Positions 30,297-38,001 of a stretch of 38,001 nt of DNA are shown one piece after another. Where the stretch lies: positions 1 to 38,001 of the forward strand of contig CAOTKV010000019.1 of NCBI GenBank assembly GCA_948530865.1, given 5' to 3'. The position numbers were made by a program, and so were the translations under genes. Numbering within the stretch: position 1 is the stretch's first letter; each line of letters starts with the position of its first letter. The DNA comes from an uncultured Clostridia bacterium (GTDB taxonomy: Bacteria > Bacillota > Clostridia > TANB77 > CAG-508). The notes under the pieces were generated by a model that made no database searches, was not told the DNA's origin, and worked only from the letters and a program-made list of their open reading frames with translations.

Positions 30297-30851
30297 ATGA
30301 AAAGAATTGTTTATTATAGTATTTTAATATTTATATTTTCTTGTTTAATTGGCTTTTTATATGCAAGAATTTGGAAATCAAATAATGAAGAAATTTCAAA
30401 GGAAACTAATATTGTTAGTCAAAATTTAGTTGCTGAAACATCTTCTAATGAGGAAAAAGTAAGTTTTAACTCTAGTTTTGCTTTAAAAAAATATTATGAT
30501 GTGTGCGGTCATGAAGAAATAAGTTATGCAGAATTACCAACTGAACTTGTAAATTTAACTAAAAAAGAAATAGAGGAATTATATTCAGAATGGGAAGTAG
30601 AAGAGTTCAGTAGTAATAGTATAATGTTATCTCAAGAAAATAATTCTATATGTAATGGACACTATGTATTAAAGTTAGATGATGATACAGTAGATGTTTA
30701 TCATATAAATTCGAATGGAGAAGAAGAATTATATCAGGTTACAGGTATATATATGGATTATTTAACAAGTGAAGATATTGCTAATTTGAAAGATGGAATT
30801 TATGTATATGGCAAAGAGAATATAAGTTCTGTAATTGAAGATTTTGAATAA
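30297..30851 (+). CDS. bofC: BofC-like forespore protein
   Basis: 184 residues. An N-terminal membrane helix or uncleaved signal (about 5-25) is followed by a linker and a domain like the BofC C-terminal domain (about 115-184). That domain shows HYVLKLDDDTVDVYHINSNG, a TGIYMDYLTSEDIANLKDGI helix and a YGKENISSVIEDFE end. In B. subtilis, BofC is secreted from the forespore and restrains the protease SpoIVB, which triggers SpoIVFB. Two cysteines (CGHEE and ICNGHY) are present. The gene has an exact sigma-G promoter and no Shine-Dalgarno, since the ATG falls at the predicted transcript start. BofC identity is by pattern of the C-terminal half; the N-terminal half is not recognisable. Confidence 0.78.
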   Translation: MKRIVYYSILIFIFSCLIGFLYARIWKSNNEEISKETNIVSQNLVAETSSNEEKVSFNSSFALKKYYDVCGHEEISYAELPTELVNLTKKEIEELYSEWEVEEFSSNSIMLSQENNSICNGHYVLKLDDDTVDVYHINSNGEEELYQVTGIYMDYLTSEDIANLKDGIYVYGKENISSVIEDFE

Positions 30852-30855
30852 AATA

Positions 30856-30885
30856 ATCCCCTCAAAATTTATTTTTTGAGGGGAT
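30856..30885. terminator. Shared terminator of bofC-like gene and clpE
   Basis: A perfect 12-base stem (30856-30867 with 30874-30885, CCCCTC/GAGGGG core) between convergent genes. Confidence 0.85.
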
Positions 30886-30894
30886 ATGTTATAT

Positions 30895-33222
30895 TTAAAT
30901 ACTAAATTTTAAATTATCATTTTCCATATAACCATGTATTGTTTGTGATGATGTAACTTCGCTTCTTAAAATCATTTCGGCGATTTCATCTTCAACTAAT
31001 TTTTGAATAGCTCTTCTTAGTGGTCTTGCTCCATATTTTAAATCAGTTCCTTTTGAAACTATATATTCTTTAGCTTCATTAGTTAATTCCAATTTGATTT
31101 CTTTTGTATCAAGAGCCTCTTGAGTTTTTGTAAGTAATAAATCAACAATTTGAAGTAATTCTTCTTTTGTTAATGGTTTAAATGCTATTGTTTCGTCAAC
31201 TCTATTTAAAAATTCTGGTCTAAATAAATCTTTAAGAGCTGATAACATTTTATTTCTATTTTCTTGAGCTTGATTACCAAAACCAATTGAATTTGTATTT
31301 AAGTTTGAACCAGCATTAGATGTCATTATTATAATTGTATTCTCAAAATTAACAGTATTGCCTTGACTATCTGTAAGTTTTCCATCATCTAAAACTTGAA
31401 GTAATACATTAAATACATCTGCGTGAGCTTTTTCTATTTCGTCAAGTAAAATTATTGAATATGGTTTTCTTTTAACTTTTTCTGTTAATTGACCTGCATC
31501 ATCATAACCAACATATCCAGGAGGTGAACCAATTAATTTTGAAGTTGAATGACTTTCCATATATTCAGACATATCAATTCTAATAATATTATCTTCACTA
31601 CCAAACATTTCATAAGCTAGAGCTTTTGCAAGTTCTGTTTTACCAACACCAGTAGGTCCAACAAATATAAATGAAGGTGGTCTTTTAGAACTTTGAAGTC
31701 CTGCTCTGTTTCTTCTAATGGCTTTTGAAACAGCAGTTACAGCATCATCTTGCGAAATAACATGTTTGTGAAGATTTTTTTCTAAATTTAATAATTTTTC
31801 GGTTTCTGCTTCTGTTATTTTTGTAACTGGTATTTTAGTCCAACGTTCAATAACTTCAGCAACATCTTGAACAGTAAGCACAGAAGGTTTTAAATCTTTT
31901 TCAATAGCATTCATGCGCTCTGTAAGGTTGCATTCTTTAGTTTTTAAATCAGCAGCTTTTTGGTATTCTTCAATAGAGTCGGAAGAAACAGCTTCTTCTT
32001 TTTCCTCTGCTACTTTCTTTAATTCATTTTTTATAACTTCAAGCTCAAATAAAGCTTTATTTTTTAAATTTATTTTTGAACAAGATTCATCAATTAAATC
32101 TATTGCTTTATCTGGTAAGAATCTATCATGAATATATTTTTCAGACATTTTAACTGTTTTTTCAATTATATCTGGAGTAATAGTAACTTTGTGAAATTCT
32201 TCATAATATTTTTTTATACCCTTGATAATTTCTATTGTTTCATCAACAGTAGGTTCTTCAACAAGAACTGGTTGGAATCTTCTTTCAAGTGCTGAATCTT
32301 TTTCAATATATTTTCTATATTCTTTTAAAGTTGTAGTTCCTATTAATTGTATTTCTCCACTAGATAAAGATGGCTTTAAAATATTTGCAGCATTCATAGA
32401 ATGTTCTGCATCTCCAGCTCCAATTATATTATGTATTTCATCAATTACTAAAATAATATTTCCATAAGTTTTACACTCATCTACAAGAGCTTTCATTCTA
32501 GCTTCAAATTGACCTCTAAATTGTGTACCAGCTATGATAGCTGTCATATCTAAAAGGTAAACTTCTTTATTTAATAATTTTGCAGGAACTTCTTGATTAG
32601 CAATTTTTATTGCTAATCCTTGAGCAATTGCTGTTTTTCCAACGCCAGGTTCACCAATTAAACAAGGATTGTTTTTTGAACGTCTATTTAATATTTGAAT
32701 CATTCTTTCAATTTCACGTTCTCTACCAATAACTAAATCTAATTGATTATTTTTTGCTTTTTCAGTAAGATTTGTACCATAATTGTCTAAAAATTTCTTT
32801 TTATTGTTTTTTGGTTTCTTTTGAACTTTTACAGTTTTTCCATTTGAAGGATTATTTTGTTCTTCACTGCTTGATTGAGCAGATTCTTCTTTATTATTTA
32901 GATTTGCTTTAAATATTCCAAAGAAATTTTTTTCTGGTGAAGATTCATCATCAGAATCAAGATTTTCTAAATCTTCAGAACTTATACCTAAAGCCTCTAA
33001 ATTCATATTTTCTGAAAAATCTTTTAATATATTTTCAAATTGATTAGACATATCTTCTAATTCATCATTTGAAATATTGGCATTTTTGGCTAAAACTTCA
33101 AGTGGATTAATACCTCTTTCCTTAGCACAATTATAGCAAAGACCTTCAACTGTTTTCTTACCATTTTCAAATTTGTTTAAAAATACGACTGCTGTATTTT
33201 TATTACATACTGAACATATCAT
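30895..33222 (-). CDS. clpE: ClpE-type ATP-dependent Clp protease ATPase subunit
   Basis: 775 residues. The N-terminal zinc finger C3xxC6...C29xxC32 replaces the Clp-N repeats, which defines ClpE. A long acidic/Ser-rich linker (about 80-145) follows. AAA-1 has GEPGVGKT (190-197), ILVIDE (257-262) and the ALERRF arginine finger. A middle coiled region (about 385-445) leads to AAA-2 with GPTGVGKT (522-529), ILLDE (591-595) and the GYVGYDD pore loop (569-575). An IGF loop (NSIGFGN) indicates docking to ClpP. It unfolds damaged proteins for degradation. The family is usually repressed by CtsR, but I see no AGGTCAAA-type heptad pair upstream. It is somewhat longer than B. subtilis ClpE because of the linker. 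Confidence 0.94.
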   Translation of the reverse strand: MICSVCNKNTAVVFLNKFENGKKTVEGLCYNCAKERGINPLEVLAKNANISNDELEDMSNQFENILKDFSENMNLEALGISSEDLENLDSDDESSPEKNFFGIFKANLNNKEESAQSSSEEQNNPSNGKTVKVQKKPKNNKKKFLDNYGTNLTEKAKNNQLDLVIGREREIERMIQILNRRSKNNPCLIGEPGVGKTAIAQGLAIKIANQEVPAKLLNKEVYLLDMTAIIAGTQFRGQFEARMKALVDECKTYGNIILVIDEIHNIIGAGDAEHSMNAANILKPSLSSGEIQLIGTTTLKEYRKYIEKDSALERRFQPVLVEEPTVDETIEIIKGIKKYYEEFHKVTITPDIIEKTVKMSEKYIHDRFLPDKAIDLIDESCSKINLKNKALFELEVIKNELKKVAEEKEEAVSSDSIEEYQKAADLKTKECNLTERMNAIEKDLKPSVLTVQDVAEVIERWTKIPVTKITEAETEKLLNLEKNLHKHVISQDDAVTAVSKAIRRNRAGLQSSKRPPSFIFVGPTGVGKTELAKALAYEMFGSEDNIIRIDMSEYMESHSTSKLIGSPPGYVGYDDAGQLTEKVKRKPYSIILLDEIEKAHADVFNVLLQVLDDGKLTDSQGNTVNFENTIIIMTSNAGSNLNTNSIGFGNQAQENRNKMLSALKDLFRPEFLNRVDETIAFKPLTKEELLQIVDLLLTKTQEALDTKEIKLELTNEAKEYIVSKGTDLKYGARPLRRAIQKLVEDEIAEMILRSEVTSSQTIHGYMENDNLKFSI

Positions 33223-33267
33223 CTATAAAATATCTCCTTAGTTTTTATTTACTTTTGTATAGACATT

Positions 33268-33296
33268 ATAATACAATATTTTTGAAATATAGTCAA
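33268..33296 (-). promoter_or_regulatory. Sigma-A promoter of clpE
   Basis: On the minus strand TTGACT (33296-33291), a 17-base spacer, TATTAT (33273-33268). Confidence 0.7.
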
Positions 33297-33407
33297 TGGA
33301 ATTTATTGAAAAAACAAAATATATAGGGAAAAAATTGGCAATTCGAATGATAGAGTGCTACGTGTTTTTTTATAAAAAATAAACAGATTTGATTAGATAA
33401 AAAAGAA

Positions 33408-33436
33408 TTGATATTTTTTTATTTAAGTGCTATAAT
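33408..33436 (+). promoter_or_regulatory. Sigma-A promoter of the 33467 gene
   Basis: TTGATA (33408-33413), a 17-base spacer, TATAAT (33431-33436). Confidence 0.82.
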
Positions 33437-33466
33437 AAAATCAATTTTAATAAAAGGAGAACACAA

Positions 33467-34342
33467 GTGAAAAGAGCTATAAGAAGATTTGTAGGGTCTT
33501 TAACAGGGCCTAAAAGATACATGTTTCTAATAGGACTAGTACTAGTATGTATTGTTGCATTATGCATAGGAATATATATTCAGTTTTTCTACGTATATTC
33601 AGATACAGATCCATTTATGATAGGAATAAATATTGGAGCTAAAAAAACTGAAGAAGAAATTGCAATTTTAAAAGCTGATTTTAATAGTTTGTTTAATAAT
33701 TCTATTTCTATTCAAACTACAAATCCTATTAATGTAGATAGAATTGATTTTAATAATAAAAATTATGTTATTACAGGATATAATTTAGTAAATGAAGATG
33801 AGAACTTTTATAGTGTTAATGCGCAAATTCCAAGTATAAATATAAATACAAGTAAGGCAAAAGAAATTAATGCTAAAATAAAATCAGAATTTTATGATAC
33901 AGCAAACAATATAATGAGAAAAAAAGAAGGACATACTATTTATACAGTATCATATGTAGCTTATATAAATGAAGATGTTTTATCTTTAGTAATAAAGGCA
34001 TCATTAAAAGAGCAAGATAAGGCAGAAAAAGTTTCTGTAAAAACTTATAATTATAGTATAACAGATGAAAAATTATATACATTGGAGGACTTCATAAAAT
34101 ATAAAGAAACAACAAAAGAAGATGTGCAAACAGTAATTGATAAAGATGTAAAAACAGCTTATAATAATGCAAAAATAATTGCTGAAACATATGGAAATTT
34201 GTATGAAAGAGATTTATCTAGCAATATGTATAAAGTTGAAAATACAGATACATTTTTCTTAACTCAAGACGGATATGTATATATAATTTATGCATATGGA
34301 AATAAAGATTATACTAATGAAATGGATTTAATAATTTTCTAA
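33467..34342 (+). CDS. Membrane-anchored protein with DUF3298/RsiV-like domain
   Basis: 291 residues from a GTG start (AAAGGAGA upstream). A basic N-terminus and one transmembrane helix (about 19-43) are followed by an extracellular domain. That domain has the layout of DUF4163/DUF3298 proteins (RsiV, PdaC accessory domain): PSININTSKAKEINAKIKSEF, then YTVSYVAYINEDVLSLVIKA, then YSITDEKLYTLEDFI, and a terminal DGYVYIIYAYG. It has no visible catalytic residues and may bind a ligand or lysozyme-like protein. It is co-transcribed with the YibE/F gene 14 bases downstream. Confidence 0.7.
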   Translation: MKRAIRRFVGSLTGPKRYMFLIGLVLVCIVALCIGIYIQFFYVYSDTDPFMIGINIGAKKTEEEIAILKADFNSLFNNSISIQTTNPINVDRIDFNNKNYVITGYNLVNEDENFYSVNAQIPSININTSKAKEINAKIKSEFYDTANNIMRKKEGHTIYTVSYVAYINEDVLSLVIKASLKEQDKAEKVSVKTYNYSITDEKLYTLEDFIKYKETTKEDVQTVIDKDVKTAYNNAKIIAETYGNLYERDLSSNMYKVENTDTFFLTQDGYVYIIYAYGNKDYTNEMDLIIF

Positions 34343-34356
34343 TAGGGGGAGTTTAA

Positions 34357-35595
34357 TTGAAAAAAACAATTTTAGTAATAATAATTTTTCTACTGATGAT
34401 AAATTCTTTTGTTATAACAACTTTGGCAACAGAGGGAGAACCAATTCAAGATGTGCCAGAACAAAATAACGGAACAGAAGAATTAAATAATGATATGCAA
34501 TTAATAGAAAAAAGTGATATAATAACAGACACTTATGGAAGAATAATAGAAGCGAGATCACCACGAGAAATTCAATCAGGAACTGTTAAAGATAGGGTTC
34601 AAGATGTAAAAGTAGAAATAATTGAAGGTGAATATATAGGTGAAGAATTTGAAACTACGTTTACACTTTCATATGATATTGAGGGGAAAATACAAGCATA
34701 TGAATTAGATGTTGGTGATAAAGTACTTGTACAATTATCAGAAGATTTAGAAGGGCATGTTACTGCAACAGTACAAGATGTTGTTAGATCAGGATATATA
34801 ATAGGAATGTTTATACTATTTTTACTAAGCATAGTTTTAGTTGGTGGTAAAAAAGGTGTAAAAGCAATTTTAGGTTTATTATATACAATAATTTTAATAT
34901 ATCTTATTATGATAAAAGGTATATTTAAAGGAGATAATGCAATTATCTTATCTGTTGGAACATCAATGCTTGTAATTCTGGGAACATTTATAATAATAGG
35001 TGGATTTAATAAAAAAATTACAACTGCTGCAATAGGAACTCTAGGAGGAGTTATTTCAGCTGGACTTATGGCATTAATATTTAATCATTTAGCCAAAATG
35101 TCTGGTGCATGTGAAGATGCAATTCAATTAAGTGTAAGTATGTCCACAATAAACTTTGATTTTAGAGATTTGTTATTTGCAGGAATAATTGTTTCAGCAC
35201 TTGGTGCTTGTATGGATGTTGGTATGTCTATTGCATCTAGTTTAGATGAAATAAAAATGAAGAATTCAGATATAACTTGGAAAGAACTATTTAAAAGTGG
35301 TATGAATATAGGTAGAGATGTTATAGGAACAATGACAAATACTTTAATATTAGCTTATGTTGGAGGGTCATTAACATTAATATTATTATTTATGGCTTGC
35401 AATATGAGTATTATAGATATATTAAATAAAGAAACAATAGCAGAACAAATAATTTCAGCTATAGCAGGAAGTATGGGAGTTATTTATACAGTTCCAATTA
35501 CTTCATTTATATATTCAGTTTTAAATAAAGATAAAGTAATATATAAGAAGAATTCTGAGAATAGAATTGATGGAAAAAGAAGTTTAAAAATTTAG
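34357..35595 (+). CDS. YibE/F family membrane protein
   Basis: 412 residues from a TTG start after AGGGGGAG. A signal peptide (1-24, TTLATEG) leads to an extracellular domain (about 30-145) with GTVKDRVQDVKVEIIEGEY and YELDVGDKVLVQLSED. Seven or eight membrane helices follow (about 147-395), typical of YibE/F: GKKGVKAILGLLYTI, GTLGGVISAGLMALI, GIIVSALGACMDVGMSIASS and GRDVIGTMTNTLILAYVGGS. The family's substrate is not established. It is the second gene of the unit and is followed by a terminator. Confidence 0.9.
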   Translation: MKKTILVIIIFLLMINSFVITTLATEGEPIQDVPEQNNGTEELNNDMQLIEKSDIITDTYGRIIEARSPREIQSGTVKDRVQDVKVEIIEGEYIGEEFETTFTLSYDIEGKIQAYELDVGDKVLVQLSEDLEGHVTATVQDVVRSGYIIGMFILFLLSIVLVGGKKGVKAILGLLYTIILIYLIMIKGIFKGDNAIILSVGTSMLVILGTFIIIGGFNKKITTAAIGTLGGVISAGLMALIFNHLAKMSGACEDAIQLSVSMSTINFDFRDLLFAGIIVSALGACMDVGMSIASSLDEIKMKNSDITWKELFKSGMNIGRDVIGTMTNTLILAYVGGSLTLILLFMACNMSIIDILNKETIAEQIISAIAGSMGVIYTVPITSFIYSVLNKDKVIYKKNSENRIDGKRSLKI

Positions 35596-35597
35596 AT

Positions 35598-35628
35598 AAA
35601 AAATGGAAATTTGATATTTCCATTTTTT
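35598..35628 (+). terminator. Terminator of the YibE/F unit
   Basis: AAAAAATGGAAAT (35598-35610), loop TTGAT, ATTTCCATTTTTT (35616-35628), more T after. Confidence 0.93.
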
Positions 35629-35845
35629 TTATTTTACAAAATCAAAATGAAAAAAACTTGTGAGTATTGATTATACTCGCTTTTAAGCTTTTTGAAAAAG
35701 TAACAAAAATGATAAAAACCTCAATTAATTAATTACGTAATATAATGTATAAAAATGAAAAAATATTGTTATACCTAAAATAATATAAACGTAGTATATT
35801 GAAAATAGTTTGATGAAAAATTTATGGTAAAGGGAGTGATTAATT

Positions 35846-38001
35846 ATGAAAAAGAAGCTAATGATTTTTTCAGCAATAATAACATTTTTAATTACTGGAA
35901 TGTTGATATTTTGTAGTGAAAATATTGCAACTACTATAATTAGTAATTCTGAAAAAAATTTTAAAAAAGGAACAATTGAAACAAATTTTTCTACAGATAA
36001 TGAAGAACTAGTAGAAAATGCAATTGCAGAAGATAATACTATGAAAATAGAAGTTACAAAGTATTTAGAACTTTCTACTAGTGAAGAGTATTTTGATGAC
36101 TATTTTTCATATGTTCAAAATGAAGAATGCTACTTAATATTAAAACAAAATGGTAAACAGGTATGGGAAGAACCTTTGAGAATAAGGAAAGAAAATGGAA
36201 GTTTGGTTAAGGAATATAATTTTGATTTTAAAAGTTGGCCAATTAATGATTCTAATGGAAATCCTTATACTTATCAAGTAGATGAGAAAATTGGTAAAAA
36301 ATATAGTAGTTCTATTCTAGATAGATATGTATATGGAATGTATTGTAGAATTATTGAAAGTCAGAATACAACAAATGGTATAAAATTTGTTGTAAGAAAT
36401 TCTGTTTATAGACAATATCAAGGTATGGATCCAGGGCCAGTTCAAAAACTAGTATATGTTGAGAAAAGATGGGAAGGAGAAGTTACACCAGATACAAGAC
36501 CTGATAGAGTTGAAGTCGATATAAAAAATACAGCTTTTTTGACAAGTCAGCCACTTAAATTTTCTGGTAGTAGTAATAAAACAGAACTTTTTGCATACCC
36601 ATCTTATGGAACTACTTATGAATATATGTTTGGTAAAGGTGAATGGATTGTTGAAGAAGAATATGTACCTGGATATGAAATGTCATATGAAGTTAAACAA
36701 ATAGGAGGTAGTGAGTTTAAGTTTTTTATTACTAATACATTTACGAATAAAAGAGATATTAATGTTACTAAAGTATGGAATGATGAAGGAAATGGTGGAA
36801 AAAGACCAACCAATATACATGTAGATTTGTTAAGAGATGGAGAAATAATAGATTCCAAAGATATAAATTATTATATGTATTGGAAATATACTTTTGAAGA
36901 TTTACCATTTATGGAAGATGGTACAGTTGGTAGTGGTTATGAGTATGGACATATATTTAATTATACTTTACAAGAAAGACCTGTACCAGGTTATATTACT
37001 GAATATGATAATGAGAATTTTATTATTACTAATACATATAAGGAAGGTTATAAAATTGAAGGCAAAAAAACTTGGGAAGATTCAGGTTATCAATCACAAA
37101 GACCATCTGAAATTACAGTACATCTTTATAAAGATGGAGAAGAAATTGCTCAAACAACAACAGATGCATCTAAACAGTGGAAATATTCTTTCACAGATTT
37201 AGTATATGGAGACGAAGAGACAGGACAACCATATAAATATACTATAAAAGAAGATCCAATAGAAGGATATTTTCCAGTATATAATGGCTATAATATTACA
37301 AATAAAATAAATAAAAAGAATATAACTTCTTTTAAAACTTGGAAAGATACAGGTCATTCGGAAGAAAGACCTGAAAAAATAGTAATAGAACTTTTAAGAG
37401 ATGGTGAAAAAATTGATGAAATTGAAACATCATCTGCTAAGAGTTGGAAAGCTTCTTTTAATAATCTACCAATAGGAGAAGATGGTTTTACTAATTCAGG
37501 TAAAGAGATTGGTTATGAGTTTAAATATACAGTTAGAGAAAAACCAGTAGAAGGATATATAACTAAATATACAGGTTATAATATTACAAATGAGTATAAT
37601 AGAAAAGATATATCAGGAATTAAGATATGGAATGATGCTGGTTATGAAGAAGAAAGACCAGCAGAAATAGTAATAGAACTTTTAAGAGATGGAGAAAAAG
37701 TTGATGAAACAGTAACTAATGCTGAAAAAGAATGGAGATATACATTTTCAAATGTACCAATAAAAGAAAATGGATTAATAGGTAGTGATAAAGAAATTGA
37801 TTATGAGTTTGAATATACAGTTAGAGAAAAAGAGTTAGATAGATATGTAGCTACTTATAATGGTTATGAAATAACAAACACACATCAAGTAGAAAAAATC
37901 TCTATTGAAGGAAGTAAAACATGGGAAGACAATAATAATCAAGATGGAATAAGACCAAATACAATTACAATAAATCTACTTGCAAATGGAGAAAAAGTAG
38001 A
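35846..38001 (+). CDS. Secreted Cna-B repeat surface protein (3' end outside window)
   Basis: The frame is open from the ATG at 35846 (AAAGGGAG upstream) to the end of the window, 718 codons. A signal peptide (about 1-28, ending near FCSENIA) is followed by a non-repetitive region (about 30-300). An array of Cna-B-type domains of about 90-97 residues each then begins, with repeats near residues 306, 402, 491, 590 and 686 (last one cut). Each has a (K)(T/I/V)W(N/K/E)D start, RP...I.(V/I).L..(D/N)GE, a central W(K/R)(Y/A).F and a Y.(V/I)YNGY-like or ITN end. Such stacks act as stalks for surface adhesins or pilins, often with isopeptide cross-links. A sortase motif, if present, would be beyond 38001. 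Confidence 0.88.
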   Translation, partial: MKKKLMIFSAIITFLITGMLIFCSENIATTIISNSEKNFKKGTIETNFSTDNEELVENAIAEDNTMKIEVTKYLELSTSEEYFDDYFSYVQNEECYLILKQNGKQVWEEPLRIRKENGSLVKEYNFDFKSWPINDSNGNPYTYQVDEKIGKKYSSSILDRYVYGMYCRIIESQNTTNGIKFVVRNSVYRQYQGMDPGPVQKLVYVEKRWEGEVTPDTRPDRVEVDIKNTAFLTSQPLKFSGSSNKTELFAYPSYGTTYEYMFGKGEWIVEEEYVPGYEMSYEVKQIGGSEFKFFITNTFTNKRDINVTKVWNDEGNGGKRPTNIHVDLLRDGEIIDSKDINYYMYWKYTFEDLPFMEDGTVGSGYEYGHIFNYTLQERPVPGYITEYDNENFIITNTYKEGYKIEGKKTWEDSGYQSQRPSEITVHLYKDGEEIAQTTTDASKQWKYSFTDLVYGDEETGQPYKYTIKEDPIEGYFPVYNGYNITNKINKKNITSFKTWKDTGHSEERPEKIVIELLRDGEKIDEIETSSAKSWKASFNNLPIGEDGFTNSGKEIGYEFKYTVREKPVEGYITKYTGYNITNEYNRKDISGIKIWNDAGYEEERPAEIVIELLRDGEKVDETVTNAEKEWRYTFSNVPIKENGLIGSDKEIDYEFEYTVREKELDRYVATYNGYEITNTHQVEKISIEGSKTWEDNNNQDGIRPNTITINLLANGEKV
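36752..38001 (+). repeat. Cna-B domain array (tandem coding repeats)
   Basis: Four complete repeats and part of a fifth, about 265-300 bases each. Repeats three and four share near-identical stretches, for example the segment starting at 37379 and again at 37667 coding IVIELLRDGEK, indicating a recent duplication. Confidence 0.85.

Noticed and set aside
33223..33320. CtsR operator upstream of clpE
   Set aside because: No tandem AGGTCAAA-like heptads on either strand near the promoter.

Overview
The window is very AT-rich DNA from a spore-forming Clostridia-type Firmicute, probably an uncultured gut lineage. Core genes use AGA for almost all arginines and A/T-ending codons. Sporulation genes present are sigG, a ylmC-family gene, a spoIVFA/spoIVFB pair and a bofC-like gene. 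Firmicute-style housekeeping neighbourhoods are rpsF-ssb-rpsR, dnaG-rpoD, rplU-rpmA, aspS, comEC and clpE. No tRNA, rRNA, CRISPR array, integrase or transposase was recognised.

Layout. 1-2105: 3' part of a DnaB/RecA-fold ATPase gene with a long acidic tandem-repeat N-terminus. 2120-6051: sporulation block (sigG, convergent ylmC, two small membrane proteins, spoIVFA-like M23 protein, spoIVFB-like S2P protease, a small membrane protein). 6069-7303: rpsF-ssb-rpsR behind a structured leader. 7322-13570: an accessory island of different codon use. Its plus-strand unit encodes a degenerate kinase-fold protein, a vWA protein and a divergent adenylosuccinate-synthetase-like enzyme. A convergent minus-strand unit encodes zinc-ribbon proteins, and a His-rich TPM-type membrane protein follows. 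13595-18089: dut, carD, dnaG, rpoD. 18061-21396: an unknown gene, rplU-rpmA, a SUMF1-fold surface protein and upp. 21508-22984: a single foreign-looking TPM-domain gene with a structured leader. 23004-28511: aspS, an SH3/NlpC-P60 hydrolase and comEC. 28512-30243: a 402-base stretch with a gene remnant, then a foreign-looking pncB on the minus strand. 30262-38001: bofC-like gene, clpE (minus), a DUF3298-like membrane protein, a YibE/F permease and the 5' part of a Cna-B repeat surface protein.

How the genes connect. SpoIVFA, SpoIVFB and BofC are, in Bacillus subtilis, parts of the checkpoint that times pro-sigma-K processing; sigma-G drives the forespore side. The sequence suggests matching regulation. 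The bofC-like gene has a textbook sigma-G promoter placed so that the mRNA should be leaderless. sigG has a sigma-F-like promoter inside the 5' arm of a hairpin whose 3' arm contains its Shine-Dalgarno. Transcripts reading in from upstream would therefore be translationally silenced, while transcripts from the local promoter would not. spoIVFA has a similar hairpin.

Most intergenic regions carry clear sigma-A promoters with exactly 17-base spacers and strong intrinsic terminators. The foreign-looking genes (3301-3594, 7440-13496, 21605-22933, 28596-30119) sit as terminator-bounded cassettes between core genes. The kinase/vWA/PurA-like locus is the best candidate for an undescribed system. All promoter and function assignments are by eye from sequence.
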